Positions 33,045-45,075 of a DNA stretch of 64,000 bases are shown piece by piece. Location of the stretch: the NCBI RefSeq assembly GCF_902806685.2, contig NC_048543.1, positions 7,102,106-7,166,105 of the forward strand, read 5' to 3'. Under the pieces are notes generated by a model. That model saw only the letters and a list, made by a program, of their open reading frames with translations. It did no database searches and had not been told where the DNA came from. Made by a program: the position numbers and the translations under genes. Position 1 is the stretch's first letter; every line of letters starts with the position of its first letter. This stretch comes from Maniola hyperantus. Its lineage: Eukaryota; Arthropoda; Insecta; Lepidoptera; Nymphalidae.

Positions 33045-34610
33045 TACATATAAGTTACTATCTGTTAATCGCAACTTTATCCGCGTAAATTTCGTGTATT
33101 CCATGAGGTTAAGAAAAATTCCCACTGTATAAAGCCTCCCATTACCTACTCACTCACTTAGTCTCGCCATAAGTGTTCCCCTTGTTACCAAATGGTAACT
33201 AACCATAAGAATACCACAATGGCCTAACTTCATATAGCTTCGATAACTTTTATACAATCTTTCAACCCGATTTCACCCTCTTAGGGATTGAATTTCGTAA
33301 AATCCTTTCTTAACTGATGCCTTGAAGTGTAGGTAAAAACACTATCGTATATAAAAATTATAATCTTCACTATTATATTTTATACAAACTCCCATACCTA
33401 CTAATCGTGTGTTTTGACGTTTGGTAAAAGAGTTACTGATTTAATTAATTACTGACAAAATTAAAGAAACAAACCTCGCGTATTCATTAGTTAAGAGGTT
33501 TTGCATATCAAATTATAGAATCGGTTAACACAACTATTTATTTGATGCCATTTAATATGCGGTTGCAAACCAAAGGGAAGTGGAGTCTTAAGAGACTCAT
33601 GATTCTCAAAGTTGAGAAAATGGGGCACCACAAGAATTTTCAATTTTTTTGCCTACACAATAATATAGGTAATTATTTATTCATGAGAGATAATGAAGCT
33701 GCCATTTCCATGTATTCGGTATAGCAGAAAATCACAATTAGGTACAAAATAAGAACATTTTCTCTTTAGATAACTCGTTCATTTATTTGTTTAGCTTTGT
33801 TTTGTTCTAGTCTAGACTTCAAAACAAAGGTGACGGGTGACTATGAATTTTAACAACAGCTTTTCTTATTGTCTGTATTGTCTTCAGGGAGCATTTAATT
33901 TAATTAAATTTATTGACTTTAGTAGGTAGAAATATTTTCCTTTTACTTTATCACTGAACTACGTGAAATTTGAGGTACTTGTAGTGCCTCAAATGGTGAT
34001 GATAGTGTGATTATGTGGTTGTTGCAACAATAGGTAGGTACCTACGTTTCCACGTTGCCCCAAGACCATCCCAAGACCCAGAGTGTCGAGGTCCGAATTT
34101 GACTTATGTTTTCTCTGTGAGGGCACGTTAAGTCGACGATCGCAGTAACTTTTATTGCTAGCATTATATTATTGATAATATTATAAATTAACTATAATAA
34201 ATTTAATCTAAACTCTTTCTATTTCAGATGGCAATTGGCAAAAGGCGGTTGAATACTAGGAAATAGACAGGGCAAAGAAAACAAAATCATAAAAAAATAT
34301 TTTTTATTTAAAAGTTCCTTTGCATTTTGCACATAACCAAGATCCTATTAAGTGTGGCACAAGCTCAGATAAGTTATGATACCTCGACGTTAGTTGTTTG
34401 CAAGGTAACTTTATAGTTGAAACTAACCTGAAGTTATAGGTAAAACTACCATCTGCCTAAATCGACACTAATAAATAACTAAATTAAAAGTCCGCGCACA
34501 CCGAGTGCGGAGAGTAGCAGTGAGTGAAGTCACAGTCCCGCGAATAGCGGTGAGTAGATCAGATGATTCCTAGATGTGACGCTAAAGCTATCTCTGTTCA
34601 TTTGTTAACT
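33045..34610. other. Intergenic stretch, nothing assigned
   Basis: No supported gene; short frames such as 33542-33724 have no domain. A fragment near 33245-33310 (TTTCACCCTCTTAGGGATTG) may be a family B relic in reverse. Confidence 0.35.
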
Positions 34611-34614
34611 TTTT

Positions 34615-34826
34615 GACGATGGTCCCGGGTTCGATTTCCGGCAAGGGCAAATTGAGAATTTTTAATTTTTTAACTGTCGCTGGTCTGGTCTGGTGGATAG
34701 TTACCATACTACCGGCAAAGTCGTGCCGCCAGCCAGCATAGGATACTTCTCGGAAAATCAAAGAGTTTAAACGGAATTTTCAAAAACGTAAATTCATGCA
34801 AATGAAGTTGCAAGCATCAGCTAGTT
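34615..34826. mobile_element. SINE head scrap followed by Helitron-like 3' end
   Basis: GGTCCCGGGTTCGATTTCCGG at 34621 is a box B-like head of the second SINE family. GGAAAATCAAAGAGTTTAAAC...GCATCAGCTAG|T (34753-34825) is the 3' third of a plus-strand family A element. Confidence 0.55.
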
Positions 34827-34869
34827 TGAAAATAATATTGTTCAGCAATCTCTTTTGGTATCGTGCATG

Positions 34870-35400
34870 GTACCTAATCACTGACCATTTCTTCTTCTTG
34901 CAACTTGGTAAGTAATAGAACAATAATAAGATTCACATTGTATAAATAAAACAGCATGTAAATACAGGAACACTATTTCGCAAGACCTTTTCAATAGCAT
35001 CATTAAGACTGCTAATAGCAAGAACAGAGTAAAGCCTACGAGGGAACTCATTACCGAACCCGTTGATGTACTATTTTGGCTGAATAGGAGGCGGTGCTTA
35101 AAGATAGCGAGCGCTCGAGAAGGATATCGCGACAAACGAAGTGCTCCACCTAACTTCCGAGACCAAAGATTGAACTCACTTGCCTTTAGAAAAAGGGCTT
35201 TTAGAAACTCCGAGCAAGTTTTAACAATACACGTGTTTATGAAATCTTTCAACGCGATAGCGACGTTTCCTTGGCTACATTTAGGGCAAAGTGAAGCAAG
35301 TTCATTAATTTTCCGACGCAAGACAAAGCTGTTTCGTGCGCCGTTCGCTTCCAGATGAATAATCAAGGCTGGAACTTTAACCAAAGGAAAATTTCTTCGT
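34870..35400 (-). repeat. Dispersed repeat, possibly a decayed coding fragment
   Basis: About 110 bp (34990-35090: GCATCATTAAGACTGCTAAT...GTACTATTTTGGCTGAATAG) recurs at 46798-46890. On the minus strand one frame reads NEFPRRLYSVLAISSLNDAI, vaguely like the tail of a LINE polyprotein, but there are no diagnostic motifs. The overlapping 168-residue frame is not called a gene because the segment is repetitive and no domain is evident. Confidence 0.4.
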
Positions 35401-35589
35401 TCATTAAAACACTCATAAATGGCTGAATGTGCCGCTTTCTGTTATTACAATGGAATTCAAGGAAAAGAATTCAAATTATTTATTTTATAAGAATCTACGT
35501 GACTATTACCTTTATTACCTACCTCCTACGGGTATAATGACCTACCTATAAAATAATACTCAGTGAACTGTCTATTACACTGAAATGGG

Positions 35590-35775
35590 CATAATATAAA
35601 TAAGTATGCTGGAAAAGGTGTCCATACAAAATGACAATTAGGTATTTGTTGTACCTACTGATTCTAAACGCCCCACCAAGCGTACAGGGAATTAAAATTG
35701 ACACTGTGTCAAATGGTCATTCTGTTGACCGATGTCTCATCAGTCATCACTAACATTTAGTTCTGGGTACGCTCA
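35590..35775. repeat. Dispersed repeat (three copies)
   Basis: Shares TACAAAATGACAA, GATTC(T/G)A, ATTAAAATTGACA, CAAATGGTC and GATGTCTCAT, in order, with 41750-41890 and 49610-49735. Confidence 0.55.
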
Positions 35776-37090
35776 CATGACGCTCACGACAGCTAACAGC
35801 GTCAAATAGGCAAAAATCAAACAATAAACAGGTCGGTAATGGGCAATGACAAGTCCAGCGTGTATTAGTAGAAGCACAGTTCACGACAGCTAGGGAACCT
35901 CTAGCAAAACATCGAGGCTTCCATGTAACTGGTAGGCGTCAAATGTTAGTACATTTGACGCAGGTAGCCCTAATGTAGCTCTATTTTTCTATGATTTTAT
36001 GTCACCATAACCTAATATTTGATCATAGTCGATTCAGGATCAAACCGAGAGTTCCATCACTCTAGTTCACTCTGGTAGAAGACAGTGATTGCTATCATGA
36101 TCATCATCATATGGCTCACTACAGAGCCATAGAGTGATTGCTATAGTCAATTTTAATATACGTACAATTATGTAACAAAAATAAAATATCATTTTCTTTT
36201 ATAAAAATTTAACCGATACTACAACGCACACAGCTCTTTCAAACTGTAAGCGAAATTGAGATGAAAAGCTCTTTCATAGCACACTCTTTGTCTATCCCCG
36301 AATTCATGTGTATGCTGTCGCATGGAAGGCTTGATGCTACAACGATAAGGTGCCTATACACCATGAGTACTCTCGAGTAATGTCTATTCAGGAAATTCGT
36401 CCGAAAAAGTGAACGTTCAGCAATATTTATACAGCGTTGCACCTTAATATAAGAAGAATCCTTCTATATAGAACATATTCTATTCAGCCTGTTTAAGTGA
36501 CGTCATTTGAAACGTGCAGAACCATGATAGAAAACAGAACCTTGAGATGGACAAGAAAACTATTGCTATTACGACCCCTGTGTGTGTTTGTTAGTTTGTC
36601 CTTCAATCACACCGCAACGAAAAAATGTATCGATGAAAATAAAAGCTTGAGATAGACAAGTAGGTACTGCTATTGATATACAATGTATAGCGTGGGCAAA
36701 TTAAATGCGCTTCAATCCAATTTATAGACATAAGTAAGTAAAGTGAAAATGGATATTGAGATATCGTCATGCAAAGTACGGACTAAGTCCTAAAACTTTT
36801 TAATTCCTTTATTCAGGAAACTTACGATGGTAAATTTGAGACGTTCATGAATTTTTAACAACCCCAAAGATCGAGTATCTTTTGTTGAAACAAAATCTGA
36901 AACATAATACGAATTAAAAAAAGTTTTCGCTATAGAATCTTGTGACAACGTAAACGGAACTTACAAAAGAATTAAGCACCCTTTCTCATCAACATAAGGG
37001 CTGAGATTCTGAAAGTATTTTCACTTTTAAACTTTTAATTTATTTAATGACTGTGTTTGAGGGGTGGACGACGCGACGTTCAGATTCAAT
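35776..37090. other. Intergenic stretch with repeat scraps
   Basis: A SINE scrap (ATGATCATCATCATATGGCTCACTACAGAGC) lies near 36095-36130 and a family A scrap (GTGTGTTTGTTAGTTTGTCC) near 36580-36615. No gene is supported. Confidence 0.35.
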
Positions 37091-37096
37091 TAATCT

Positions 37097-37310
37097 TCTA
37101 AATATATAGAAAATGACTGACTGACTGACTGATCTATCAACGCACAGCTCAAACTACTGGACGTATCGGGCTGAAATTTGGCACGCAGATAGCTATTATG
37201 ACGTAGGCAACCGCTATGAAAGGATTTTTGAAAATTCCACCCCCAAGTTGGTCGAATAGAAGTTTGACATTTGTGTAGTCCACGTGGACAAAGTCACGAG
37301 CATAAGCTAG
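37097..37310 (+). mobile_element. Helitron-like family B
   Basis: TCTAAATATATAGAAAATGACTGAC to AGTCACGAGCATAAGCTAG|T; complete. Confidence 0.75.
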
Positions 37311-37429
37311 TTAAGTATAATATTATGGACAAAAAGTGATTCACATAAAAAAGAAAAGTATGTCAACATCATTAATTAAAATTAATAGAAAAGAAATTTC
37401 AAAGGTCGGTGGTAGTTATGTATCGCAGA

Positions 37430-37635
37430 TGAGATCGTCGGCAGCAAATTGCGGTTGGCTGAGATAAAAAAGGTCGGTCCGTCATTTCGCTAAACGAGTG
37501 TAGAGCCTCGGAACGACGCGGGCTGCGGTCGAAAGGATTCCCGTGGAGCGGATTTTCTCAAATGTCTTGAAAAACTGATTCTGCTGTCAATTCCACTCAC
37601 AATACATTTAACTAGAAACCTTTTTTGCACAAAAA
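37430..37635. repeat. Dispersed repeat related to 44.93 and 47.57 kb
   Basis: AGCAAATTGCGGTTGGCTG, GAGATAAAAAAGGTCGGTCC and CTGCTGTCAATTCCACTCAC recur at 47578-47735 and in part at 44938-45070. A related block at 15.6/42.0 kb shares the GAGATAAAAA...GTCCGTCAT part. Confidence 0.55.
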
Positions 37636-37818
37636 GGAATATACTTAGTCTACTCTACCATATTATTTTCCTATAGCGGCTTAACAGGAAATTCGACTAA
37701 TTCTAACATAATTTCGGCTAATCTATACTTAAATATACACTACAATAATATATTATTGTACTTATTTTTGTTATTATTTTTATTCTAGATTTTAATATTT
37801 TTTTTATTTTATTTATAA

Positions 37819-38071
37819 CTAGCTTATGCTCGCGACTTCGTCCGCGTGGACTACAGAAATTTCAAACCCCTACTTCACCCCCTTAGGGGTTGAATTTTCG
37901 AAAATCCTTTCTTAGCGGATGCCTACGTCACAATAGCTATCTGCATGCCAAATTTCAGCCCGATCGGTCCAGTAGTTTGAGCTGTGCGTTGATAGATCAG
38001 TCAGTCAGTCAGTCAGTCAGTCAGTCAGTCAGTCAGTCAGTCAGTCACCTTTTCCTTTTATATATTTAGAT
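37819..38071 (-). mobile_element. Helitron-like family B with long (GTCA)n
   Basis: A complete minus-strand copy; the tetranucleotide run at about 37999-38048 is the longest of the family in this window. Confidence 0.8.
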
Positions 38072-38159
38072 TTTTATTGACTTCTGTAATAATATGGGTA
38101 CATTTTGACTGAAATAAAGAACATTATTATTATTATTTTTCTCATTTTTATCATATTTA

Positions 38160-38318
38160 AAAAAAAAACAACAAACGATAAAATAACAGAAGCAACAAAA
38201 AAAATTAAAGTAAAGTAACAGAAAATCAAATAACAGGAACAACAAAAAATAAAATAAACAACAGAATATAAAGTAACAGAAACAACAAACGATAGAATAA
38301 CAGAAACAACAGAAACAA
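38160..38318. repeat. Degenerate AACAGAAACAACA tandem repeat
   Basis: A run of AACA(G)AA words with recurring ACGATA(A/G)AATAACAG. The Cys/Phe-rich minus-strand frame through it is an artefact of composition. Confidence 0.6.
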
Positions 38319-38388
38319 CACTTTCGCATTCATAATATTAAGTATTTATTATTATTATTAAATACTTAATATTATGAATGCGAAAGTG
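38319..38388. repeat. 30-bp-arm palindrome of two family A 5' ends
   Basis: CACTTTCGCATTCATAATAT and onward is mirrored exactly after a TTATTATTAT spacer. Each arm is the 5' end of a Helitron-like family A element, so this is a head-to-head junction; the right-hand copy continues to about 38500. Confidence 0.85.
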
Positions 38389-38500
38389 TGTTTGTCTGTC
38401 TGCTAGCTTTTTATGGTCCATCTGTTTTAACCTATTTTGACGAAAGGTATCTTCCCCGGGATGCAAGCTTGCATTCTGGGGAAGGACGTAATTCCCGGTT
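38359..38500 (+). mobile_element. Helitron-like family A, truncated
   Basis: 5' part only: ATTATGAATGCGAAAGTGTG...CTGCTAGCTTTTTATGG...CCCCGGGATGCAAGC. Confidence 0.65.
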
Positions 38501-38742
38501 CTTAAATATTTTTGAAATTATTTGCGCTTTTGATGGAAAAAGCACATTTCCTACCGACGCTCAAAGGCGATTCTATCACTAAGCGGTACACATTATAAAC
38601 GAGAAAGTAAAAGGCTTCATACACTTTTATAAAATATCAACGGCAATTGCAAACCTCAAAGTGCTTTGTGGATCGATGATATTTTCTTAAAGGTAAAAAA
38701 TAATTTTCGTACAATCTCAAACGTTCTGCAGAAAATTGGCAG

Positions 38743-39418
38743 GTTTTTAACCGACTTCAAAAAAAGGAGGAGGTTCTCAATTCGTCGGAATCTTTTTTTT
38801 TTTTTTTTTTTTTTAATGTATGTTCCCCGATTACTCAAAAACGCCTGGACCGATTTTGAAAATTCTTTTTTTGTTTGAAAGGGTATACTTCAAAGTTGGT
38901 CCCATTTCAATTTGGTGACGATCTGATGAACATCTTCGAAGATAGATACTGGAACTCCTCAACGGATAAGAGTAAATTGCTCGCGATCAGTGTAATAGCT
39001 TAGTAAACAGTAGATTTTTAACCAGTCATAGCATAATTCCATGGGGCCACTAAAAATTGTGAAATAAAATTTTTTTACAAAAAAAATAAAAACCGACTTC
39101 GTTACATAAACACTAAAAATTGAAAAATAATTTAATTTATTACCGAATATATTATGTATACAAGAGTTAATATAGTTCCATAATAATATTTTTTGGGGTC
39201 GGTGCCAATGAGGTGCCATTGTGGAGTCCCATAAAAATATGAAGTCTAGACGATTCGCGCAGCTAAAGCTAATTGGCACCGGCACCAAAAAGTATTATTA
39301 TGGAACTATAATCACTCTTGTATACATAATATATTCGGTACCTAATAAATTAAATTATTTTTCAATTTTTAGTGTTTATGTAACGAAGTCGGTTTTTATT
39401 TTTTTTGTAAAAAAATTT
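38743..39418 (-). mobile_element. Composite foldback element, copy 2
   Basis: Reverse-oriented counterpart of 14.1-14.8 kb: AACCGACTTCAAAAAAAGGA...GGCCACTAAAAATTG, followed by the long hairpin (39085-39400). The loop sequence is also reversed, so whole elements are in inverted orientation. The 5' arm extends to GTAACGAAGTCGGTTTTTAT. Confidence 0.75.
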
Positions 39419-39578
39419 ATGAAATAAAAAGTAACAAGAAATTCACCAACTTTCAACAAAAAGTTAAAACGTTGCAGTTTACACGCGGTAGAAGTGAAAC
39501 CTTCGGAAAACCAAACTTCGAGAGACTGAGACGAATGCAGAGTATCTGGAGTAGGATAATTGTAGAGTTTATTTATTA

Positions 39579-39808
39579 CTAGATGATGCCCACAACTTCG
39601 TCCGCGTGGATTTAGGTTTTTAAAAATCCCGATCGATCCCGAACTTGATTTTCCGGGATAAAAAGTAACCTGTAGCCTGTAGTAAAAAGTAATTCTGTAC
39701 CAAATTTCCTCAAAATCGGTTGAAAGGATGGGCCATGAAAAGCAAGCAGATAGACAGACAAACGGACAGATAGACACACTTTCGCATTTATAATATTAGT
39801 ATGGATAA
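39579..39808 (-). mobile_element. Helitron-like family A, full length
   Basis: Minus reading: A|TCCATACTAATATTATAAATGC ... GGGCATCATCTAG|T. Confidence 0.75.
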
Positions 39809-39871
39809 TGTACCTATTACATTACCTACCTACATATTACACAGACACCCTATCTTATTTTATCGTATAGA

Positions 39872-40212
39872 CTAGCTGACCCGCCCCGGCTTCGCTCGGG
39901 TGGAATTTAGAAAATAGAGGTGGGGGTTGAATTTCCAAAAATCCTGAAACACGTATTTCTTCATTTGTGACCGAAAACCCAAATACCAATTTTCATGCAA
40001 ATAACTTGAAAAATGACTGACTTTCGTACAAACTTTCATCCCCTATTTAACCCACTTAGGGGTAGAATTTCGAAAAATAATTTCTTAGTGGATACCTACT
40101 GTTTACAAAGAACACACCCTCCAAATTTCATGTCTCTAGGACCAGCGGTTTAGGCTGTGCGTTGATATATATGGCAGTCAGTCAGTCAGGACTTTGAATT
40201 TTATATATAGAG
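39872..40212 (-). mobile_element. Helitron-like family C
   Basis: A third related type ending (reverse) AGCCGGGGCGGGTCAGCTAG|T. It has a distinct interior (CAAATACCAATTTTCATGC...GACCAGCGGTTTAGGCTGTG) and a TATATATAGAG start. The CTAG end and 3' stem are shared with families A and B. Confidence 0.6.
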
Positions 40213-40309
40213 ATGTAGGTAGATACTTATGTGTCGCTTTTTCATTTCATCGAGTTTCCAATCACAATGGTACCTACTTCAAAAGAAACGTATGAAATGC
40301 ACCAACTTT

Positions 40310-40470
40310 CAGATGGAAACTGATACATGACACCGATAGCGCGACGACAACAAGTTTAGAATTTACAGTCACAATAAAAGTATCGCTTTCATTGTCGAGA
40401 GCACAATTTGTTCGGACAGCTGTAATTGCGAGCTGCACTCTGGCCATTGGATCGCCAATTCAACTCGCTA
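40310..40470. repeat. Dispersed repeat with small hairpin, copy 1
   Basis: Shares CACAATAAAAGTATCGCTTT and GGACAGCTGTAATTGCG with 53570-53655. ACAATAAAAG and CTTTCATTGT form a small stem around TATCG. Confidence 0.6.
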
Positions 40471-40551
40471 TAATATAATGCCTAGTACACACCAAAACAG
40501 ACCGCATCGCATCGACAAATTGTTACTTGATAGCTCAGCTGCTGGTTTTAA

Positions 40552-40733
40552 TCAGTACCCTTATTATAAATGCGAAAGTGTGTTTGTTTGTTGGTTTATT
40601 GGTTTATTGGTTTGTTGGTTTGTCCTTCAATCGCGTTGCAACGGTGCAGCGGATTGACGTGATGTTTTGCCTGGGTATAGATAAAGAACTGGAGAGTGAT
40701 ATAGGCTACTTTTATCCCGGAAAATCGGTAAGG
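40552..40733 (+). mobile_element. Helitron-like family A, 3'-truncated
   Basis: Begins TCAGTACCCTTATTATAAATGCG and breaks off after CCCGGAAAATC; the next copy follows immediately. Confidence 0.7.
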
Positions 40734-40916
40734 TACCCTTATTATAAATGCGAAGGTGTGTTTGTTTGTTGGTTTATTGGTTTGTTGGTTAGTCCTTCAA
40801 TCACGTCACAACGGTGCAGCGGATTGATGTGATTTTTTATCCCGGAAAATCAAAGAGTTCCCACGGGATTTTTAAAAACCTAATTCCACGCGGACGAAGT
40901 CACGGGCATCAGCTAG
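40734..40916 (+). mobile_element. Helitron-like family A
   Basis: GTACCCTTATTATAAATGCG to GTCACGGGCATCAGCTAG. It is in tandem with the preceding copy, with an internal deletion. Confidence 0.7.
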
Positions 40917-41505
40917 CTACTTATAAAAATATCAGTTCAGTCAAAGATACCTCGAAAAAAAATCAATAACTTGAGAAAAGGTGCTTTTGTTCCTAAATAT
41001 TTTTTGATATCCTTGACATGCCCTATCTAAGCTTATTTATATGCCACTACATCCAAAAATCCTCTGTTAAATTAAACAAAGGATTTTGCAACTACATAGT
41101 CAAACTCACTAAGCATTAGCATATTATATACAGTATATAAAAACAATGCTTCTCACTTAGATTAAACCTCAAAAATAATAGAGCTTCATAATAACTATAC
41201 ACGGTTTTCTTTTTTACAAAATAACTGAGTCATGCAGGAGTCATGCGAATATCCGACATGTAATCAAGACCTACCAATTACACTTTTCAAGCTTGAAGTT
41301 GGACTAGTTAAATCGAAATCTCACGCAACATAGTGAAGTTAACTTTAAATAAATACTTATTTTTATAAAATTACTCATCACCAAAATACAACGATTTAAT
41401 TAATAAAATAAATGATTTTAAAAAGTGTGTCAAATTTCAGCAAAACTACAAAATAGAGTTTAAATTTTTGTAACAACTAGTTTTTTACACAGCATTATTC
41501 TCTTT
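40917..41505. other. AT-rich stretch, nothing recognised
   Basis: No gene or repeat terminus seen. Confidence 0.4.
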
Positions 41506-41510
41506 TTAAC

Positions 41511-41553
41511 AAGATTCTTTAAACAAAGTCTAATACTTTGTTTAAATAATCTT
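41511..41553. repeat. Near-perfect 19-bp-arm hairpin
   Basis: AAGATTCTTTAAACAAAGT and its complement, with one mismatch and a 5-bp loop. Confidence 0.8.
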
Positions 41554-41639
41554 GAAAAATATCTGCAAGTTGAACACTTAGAATAAGAAATATTGATATT
41601 CAGTATTTACTGCAAAGGAACAACGTGCTTTATTTAATT

Positions 41640-42140
41640 TTTCAGAAACAAGATATTCAAAATAGCAGTCGTCGGTTCACGGCATGAAAGGAAAAAGGAC
41701 AAGCAACAACATCCCGACACTGAAATGGACTTTAACAAGTACGCTGGAAGAGGTGTGTGCCACACAAAATGAGTATTTTTTTGTGCTGATTCGATGCGCC
41801 CCACAGAGCGTACCATTAAAATTGACACTTTGTATCAAATGGTCTTCGTGTTGACACTACATATAACGTTGACACGTGTCTCATCACTATTACTCACATG
41901 ACGCTCAGTGCTATTTTATCAGCGCCAAAATGCTCAAGACGCTTAAAAAACAGATCGGCATTCGCAGGTCCAGCATGTATTAAGAGATGTCAGTGGTTTG
42001 TGGCATGGAAGGAAAAAGAACAAGCAACAAATAACATCCCGACTGAGATAAAAAGGGTCCGTCATTTTGTTAAACGACTCCCGCTCTACAGCGAGGCGCA
42101 AATAACAGAGACTTCTGCATTGATAAATATCTGCCTATAA
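41640..42140. repeat. Cluster of dispersed-repeat fragments
   Basis: 41640-41720 and 42000-42140 belong to the repeat at 15.54 kb; 41750-41890 belongs to the repeat at 35.59 kb. The open frame at 41898-42140 crosses the junction of these fragments and is not a gene. Confidence 0.5.
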
Positions 42141-42284
42141 ATCCGACTCGACATCTTATTGGCTTATCTTAGATCAGAAAGTTGCCATATCATTCAAGTA
42201 CATTCCAATACTGATATAAGTTTGCACTGCATTCTCTAGGACTACTTTGCTACTTTTGTTTCCCTATGAAGTAGGTATGAACCC

Positions 42285-42395
42285 AATTCATCGTCATCAA
42301 CCCATCGCCAGACAACTATTGAGTACGGTCTCCTCTCAGAATGAGAAAGGTTTAAGGCCAAAGTCTGCCACGCTATAGCCCATTGCAAATTGGCA
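42285..42395 (-). mobile_element. SINE body fragment
   Basis: CATCAACCCATCGCCAGAC...CTCCTCTCAGAATGAGAAAGG...GCAAATTGGCAGG. Confidence 0.55.
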
Positions 42396-42413
42396 GGCTA
42401 ACTTAATTTAATA

Positions 42414-42613
42414 CTAGACAATACCCGCAACTTTGTTTCGGTTTTCTGTTAAAATCCCATGGTAAGTCTTTGACTTTCCGGGACAAAAAGTATGCTGTCT
42501 TTTCTCGGGATACAAGCTATCTCTATATCAACGTCAAAAATTGCTAAAATGGGTCAGCAGTGAAAGGCCAGCATTTAGACAGATACACTCTCGCATTTAT
42601 AATATTATATTTA
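42414..42613 (-). mobile_element. Helitron-like family A, diverged
   Basis: CTAGACAATACCCGCAACTT to TCTCGCATTTATAATATTA, with many substitutions, so an old copy. Confidence 0.6.
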
Positions 42614-43309
42614 TGGATATGTGGATGCTGGAGAGTTATTCTCATATTATGATTTCCCATTCTCAATATCGTCTTGATACAAATTTCTGCAACTTATACT
42701 ACTCATAATATTATTTTGATTAATATTTTCAATTCACATTCAGTCGATGTATCTGCCTCGCTGAATATTGATTTGATATTCTTTGTCATGTAAAGTAGAC
42801 GTACCTACCAGGTTAAACCGCTTACCCACTCAGTCTAGTATATCTGAGCATTGAAATAATATGTTGATTGAATCCTAGCAGCGAGCGATGCACGATGTTG
42901 GAAAAATTATCATGCGCATGAATCCACTCACATACAGCGTTGATACAGAATGAAGACGCTTCAACGACGACTCCGCGATGTTGAGATCCTAATGTAGTTG
43001 TTCCCTAGGGATTTACGAGAACAACACAATGCATTCACTTTGCAAAATGCTACCTTCTATATAGGGTGGGTGTAATCTGGTTAGTTCACTATAGGGATTA
43101 GCACGAGCAAGACAATGCAATCGCTTTACAATGTGTACTTATTTAGAGAATGCTGAGATGATACATACTTAGTTTACGTATCTTGACCATAATATTTAGT
43201 AATGGACTGTGATACAAATACTTATGGTATTTTGTGAGCCAGAACCCAATATGTTAGTATATTTGACGCAGATAGCCCCCTATTTTTCTATGATTTCACG
43301 TCACCATCA

Positions 43310-43528
43310 CTACCCATATTATAAATGCGAAAGTGTGTTTGTTTGTTGGTTTGTCCTTCAATCACGTCGCAACGTGCAACGGATTGACGTGATTTTTGCA
43401 TGAGTATACCTATGTATATAAAGACCTGGAGAGTGACATAGGCTACTTTTTTCCCGGAAAATCATAGAGTTCCCACGGGATTTTTAAAAAACTAATTCCA
43501 CGCGGACAAAGTCGTGGGCATCAGCTAG
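43310..43528 (+). mobile_element. Helitron-like family A
   Basis: CATATTATAAATGCGAAAG to GTCGTGGGCATCAGCTAG|T. Confidence 0.75.
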
Positions 43529-44765
43529 TGTCTAATTAATATATTTGAAAGAAATGATCTAATTTATAAAGTACTTGTCCTGACTGACTGACTATCAACC
43601 CAACCCACAGCCTAAATCGCTAGTGTTAGATACTTGAATTACGGTATGATTTGTTTTTACAACGTAGGCACTAGGTAGGCACTTATTAAGAAAGCGTTTT
43701 TGGAAATTACAGGGGTGATATAAAGGATATAAAAAGTTTGTATCTCTCATTTTTCAAACTAAAGTTACATCCATATAAATTCGTGCCTGGGCTTTCGGTC
43801 AAATATGGACAACTATCTACTTGTTATAGAATTTTGGAAATACCATCCACTCTCCCATTCTCGAAAATCCCATTTGAGCGAAGCGAGGATAAATATGTAA
43901 GTTATTTCCATTTTTATAAAACTCCTATCTTAATTTTACCTATATGCAGCTTTTGCTGTTTTTTTAATATTTTAGGAGAAGCAATACTATTCACATAAAG
44001 TAAAACGTTGCTCGTATTTTTTGATACTGTTGGCTTGTATGCAAAGGTTCTTTCATCGCATCTTTTTGTCTATCCATACATAACTACTTATGTATCCGAT
44101 GCGAGGGCAGTCAACTATATATAATATTACTCGTAGGTAATTCTACAACAATGATATTATAATACTTACATCTTTTTTGCACATTATTAATTAACTGATA
44201 GGTATGTATGGCTGGCTGTACTACTTAATTTTTGTTGTATAGAAGCAGGCGTTATTTTGCGGAAATCCATGATATACTTGAACCAAAAGCTTTAATTTGC
44301 TATAATCCGCTGAAACAGATGAAATCTGTATGGTGTAACATGTAGCGATATGCACCGCCCGCCCTCCCACTTCTCAACATGCATGTTTTTAAACTATGTA
44401 CTTATAATTTTTTTGTTAAATACTTATTTCCTTTTCTTTAAAATTAAACTAGCTGACTTCGCCTGGCTTCGCATGAGTGGTCTTACCTTAGTGAACCTTA
44501 CCTCATTATTTTATTTTTTCATCTCCATGGACTAAAATTAAATTCTAATAGGTACCTAGGTTTCTATAGTTAAAACTTAATAAACAAAAATCTAAATAAA
44601 TAGTAAAGAAAAAGTTTAAACCTTCCTCGTGAAGTATTCTAAATGTTGTTAAAATCAAAAAGTAATCTTCTAAAAGTTTAGAACTGACAAATATTATTAT
44701 GTTACAGACGTGATTATAAAAAGGTCTCCAGAGCAATGCGCATTTCAGCCTAACTATTACCTATA
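43529..44765. other. Unassigned, with decayed repeat scraps
   Basis: 43575-43735 has family B-like words (CTGACTGACTGACTATCAAC). A short CTAGCTGACTTCGCCTGGC scrap lies near 44450. The frame at 43738-43998 has no domain. No gene is supported. Confidence 0.35.
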
Positions 44766-44769
44766 TATA

Positions 44770-44860
44770 TTGAAGTGACGAGGGCCATGGGCCGAGGTGG
44801 GAAACGTGAGGAGCACTCATATCTCTTTCACTATTAAAGATCATAATTTCGTCACTTCAA
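44770..44860. mobile_element. 91-bp MITE flanked by TA
   Basis: TTGAAGTGACGA and its exact complement form 12-bp terminal inverted repeats, with TA on each side (44768-44769, 44861-44862). TA duplication suggests a Tc1/mariner-type mobiliser. Confidence 0.7.
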
Positions 44861-44929
44861 TAACATAAACATCAGTAAAAAATCAAAGAACACACAAAAA
44901 ATTATCAGCAACGTATTTCGTTTTTTTTT

Positions 44930-45075
44930 TTGGGAATAAAAGGGTCGGTCCGTCCATTTCCGATAAACGAATGTAGAGCCTACGAACTTGCGGCAAAATA
45001 GGATCCCGGCGGTACAAACGCCCTGAGATGTCTTGAAAAACCAGATACCGCTGTCAATTCCAATCACGATATAGT
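44930..45075. repeat. Dispersed repeat fragment
   Basis: Related to 37.43 and 47.57 kb (AAAAGGGTCGGTCCGTCC...ACCGCTGTCAATTCCAATCAC). Confidence 0.5.

Noticed and set aside
34878..35384. A 168-residue minus frame with hydrophobic segments
   Set aside because: Part of it recurs at 46.8 kb, so it is dispersed-repeat DNA; the hydrophobic stretch is the shifted or antisense reading of that repeat.
38066..38329. Cys/Phe-rich 87-residue minus frame
   Set aside because: Low-complexity translation of an AACAGAAACAACA-type tandem repeat.
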